Source: an uncultured Slackia sp.
GTDB taxonomy: Bacteria > Actinomycetota > Coriobacteriia > Coriobacteriales > Eggerthellaceae
Direction of reading: 5' to 3'
NCBI GenBank assembly: GCA_900555495.1
Contig: USLD01000093.1
Location: 1-5,666 of the forward strand
Length of the DNA stretch: 5,666 bases
Below, piece by piece: positions 5,412-5,666 of this stretch. The stretch's first letter is position 1; the number at the start of each line of letters is the position of its first letter. The notes under the pieces were generated by a model. It had not been told where the DNA came from. It was given only the letters and a program-made list of their open reading frames with translations, and did no database searches. The position numbers and the translations under genes are program-made.

Positions 5412-5666
5412 CAGTCCCGCAAATTCACTTGCCCCCCCGCCGCGACCGAAGGGGGTTTCTTGGAAAAAAGGAGCATGTCAGGTCATTTTTTCGAGGGTCT
5501 GCCACTCGAATGAACGAATACGCTGTCATTCGACGGGGTGAATGCAACGATATACCACACACATCATTCAACTGGGTATTAACTTGGACCTGCTAGCAAG
5601 GAATCGACGCGGCGGCGTGCCAAACCTCGCATTTTTCGACCTCGAAGGCCTCTTTTTTCCAAAGTA
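5412..5666. other. Non-coding tail with several short inverted repeats; no gene seen
   Basis: No reading frame with a credible ribosome binding site is present on either strand. A weak second hairpin pairs the C-run (5432-5438) with GGGGG (5451-5455), followed by TTTCTT, and may back up the preceding terminator. Further dyads are TCGAG-N9-CTCGA (5491-5509), CGAATG-N14-CATTCG (5507-5532), CATTC-N8-GAATG (5527-5544), ATACC-N18-GGTAT (5552-5579), the 8-bp palindrome TGCTAGCA (5591-5598) and TTCGA-CC-TCGAA (5635-5646). This looks like regulatory DNA of a gene beyond the right edge, which is an inference. Confidence 0.4.

Noticed and set aside
5475..5513. Twelve-codon mini-ORF (MSGHFFEGLPLE) after AAAAAAGGAG
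   Set aside because: The Shine-Dalgarno-like purines end only 1 nt before the ATG, the peptide resembles nothing, and a terminator lies just upstream. A leader peptide for a gene beyond the edge cannot be excluded but is unsupported.

Overview
The window is a GC-rich bacterial chromosomal segment holding one tRNA and four protein genes. The combination of a Tat-exported, fumarate-reductase-like flavoprotein, a divergent LysR-type regulator with an unusual recognition helix, and codons strongly biased to G/C in third position fits an actinobacterial gut anaerobe of the Eggerthellaceae (Eggerthella, Gordonibacter, Adlercreutzia or Slackia type). This placement is inferred from gene content and style. 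No marker gene here proves it.

Layout from left to right. A tRNA-Arg(UCU) with encoded CCA (6-81) is followed by a strong hairpin terminator (95-128). Next comes a divergent pair: a LysR-family regulator on the minus strand (190-1083) and a ten-helix TDT/TehA/SLAC1-family transporter on the plus strand (1276-2241). They share a 192-bp intergenic region that contains an AT-rich operator-like island and, directly before the transporter's Shine-Dalgarno, a large potential hairpin. The transporter ends in a terminator (2290-2324) that lies between it and a convergent second LysR-family regulator (2358-3287, minus strand). This second regulator is divergent from a Tat-signal flavoprotein of the FAD_binding_2 (fumarate reductase/ketosteroid dehydrogenase) superfamily (3578-5368). 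Their 290-bp intergenic region contains a clean 5-7-5 dyad that is the best operator candidate. The flavoprotein ends in a textbook GNRA-loop terminator (5381-5411). The last 255 bases show no gene and probably hold upstream regulatory DNA of a gene beyond the edge.

Functionally the window reads as two independent regulator-plus-effector modules. In module 1, a CysL/YtlI-like LysR regulator probably controls a small anion or dicarboxylate (possibly sulfite) channel. In module 2, a LysR regulator probably controls a substrate-specific, periplasm-facing or extracellular flavin oxidoreductase that would use an organic compound as electron acceptor. That enzyme carries no heme motif, and the usual fumarate-reductase catalytic His and Arg are not recognisable at their expected C-terminal places, so its substrate cannot be named from sequence.
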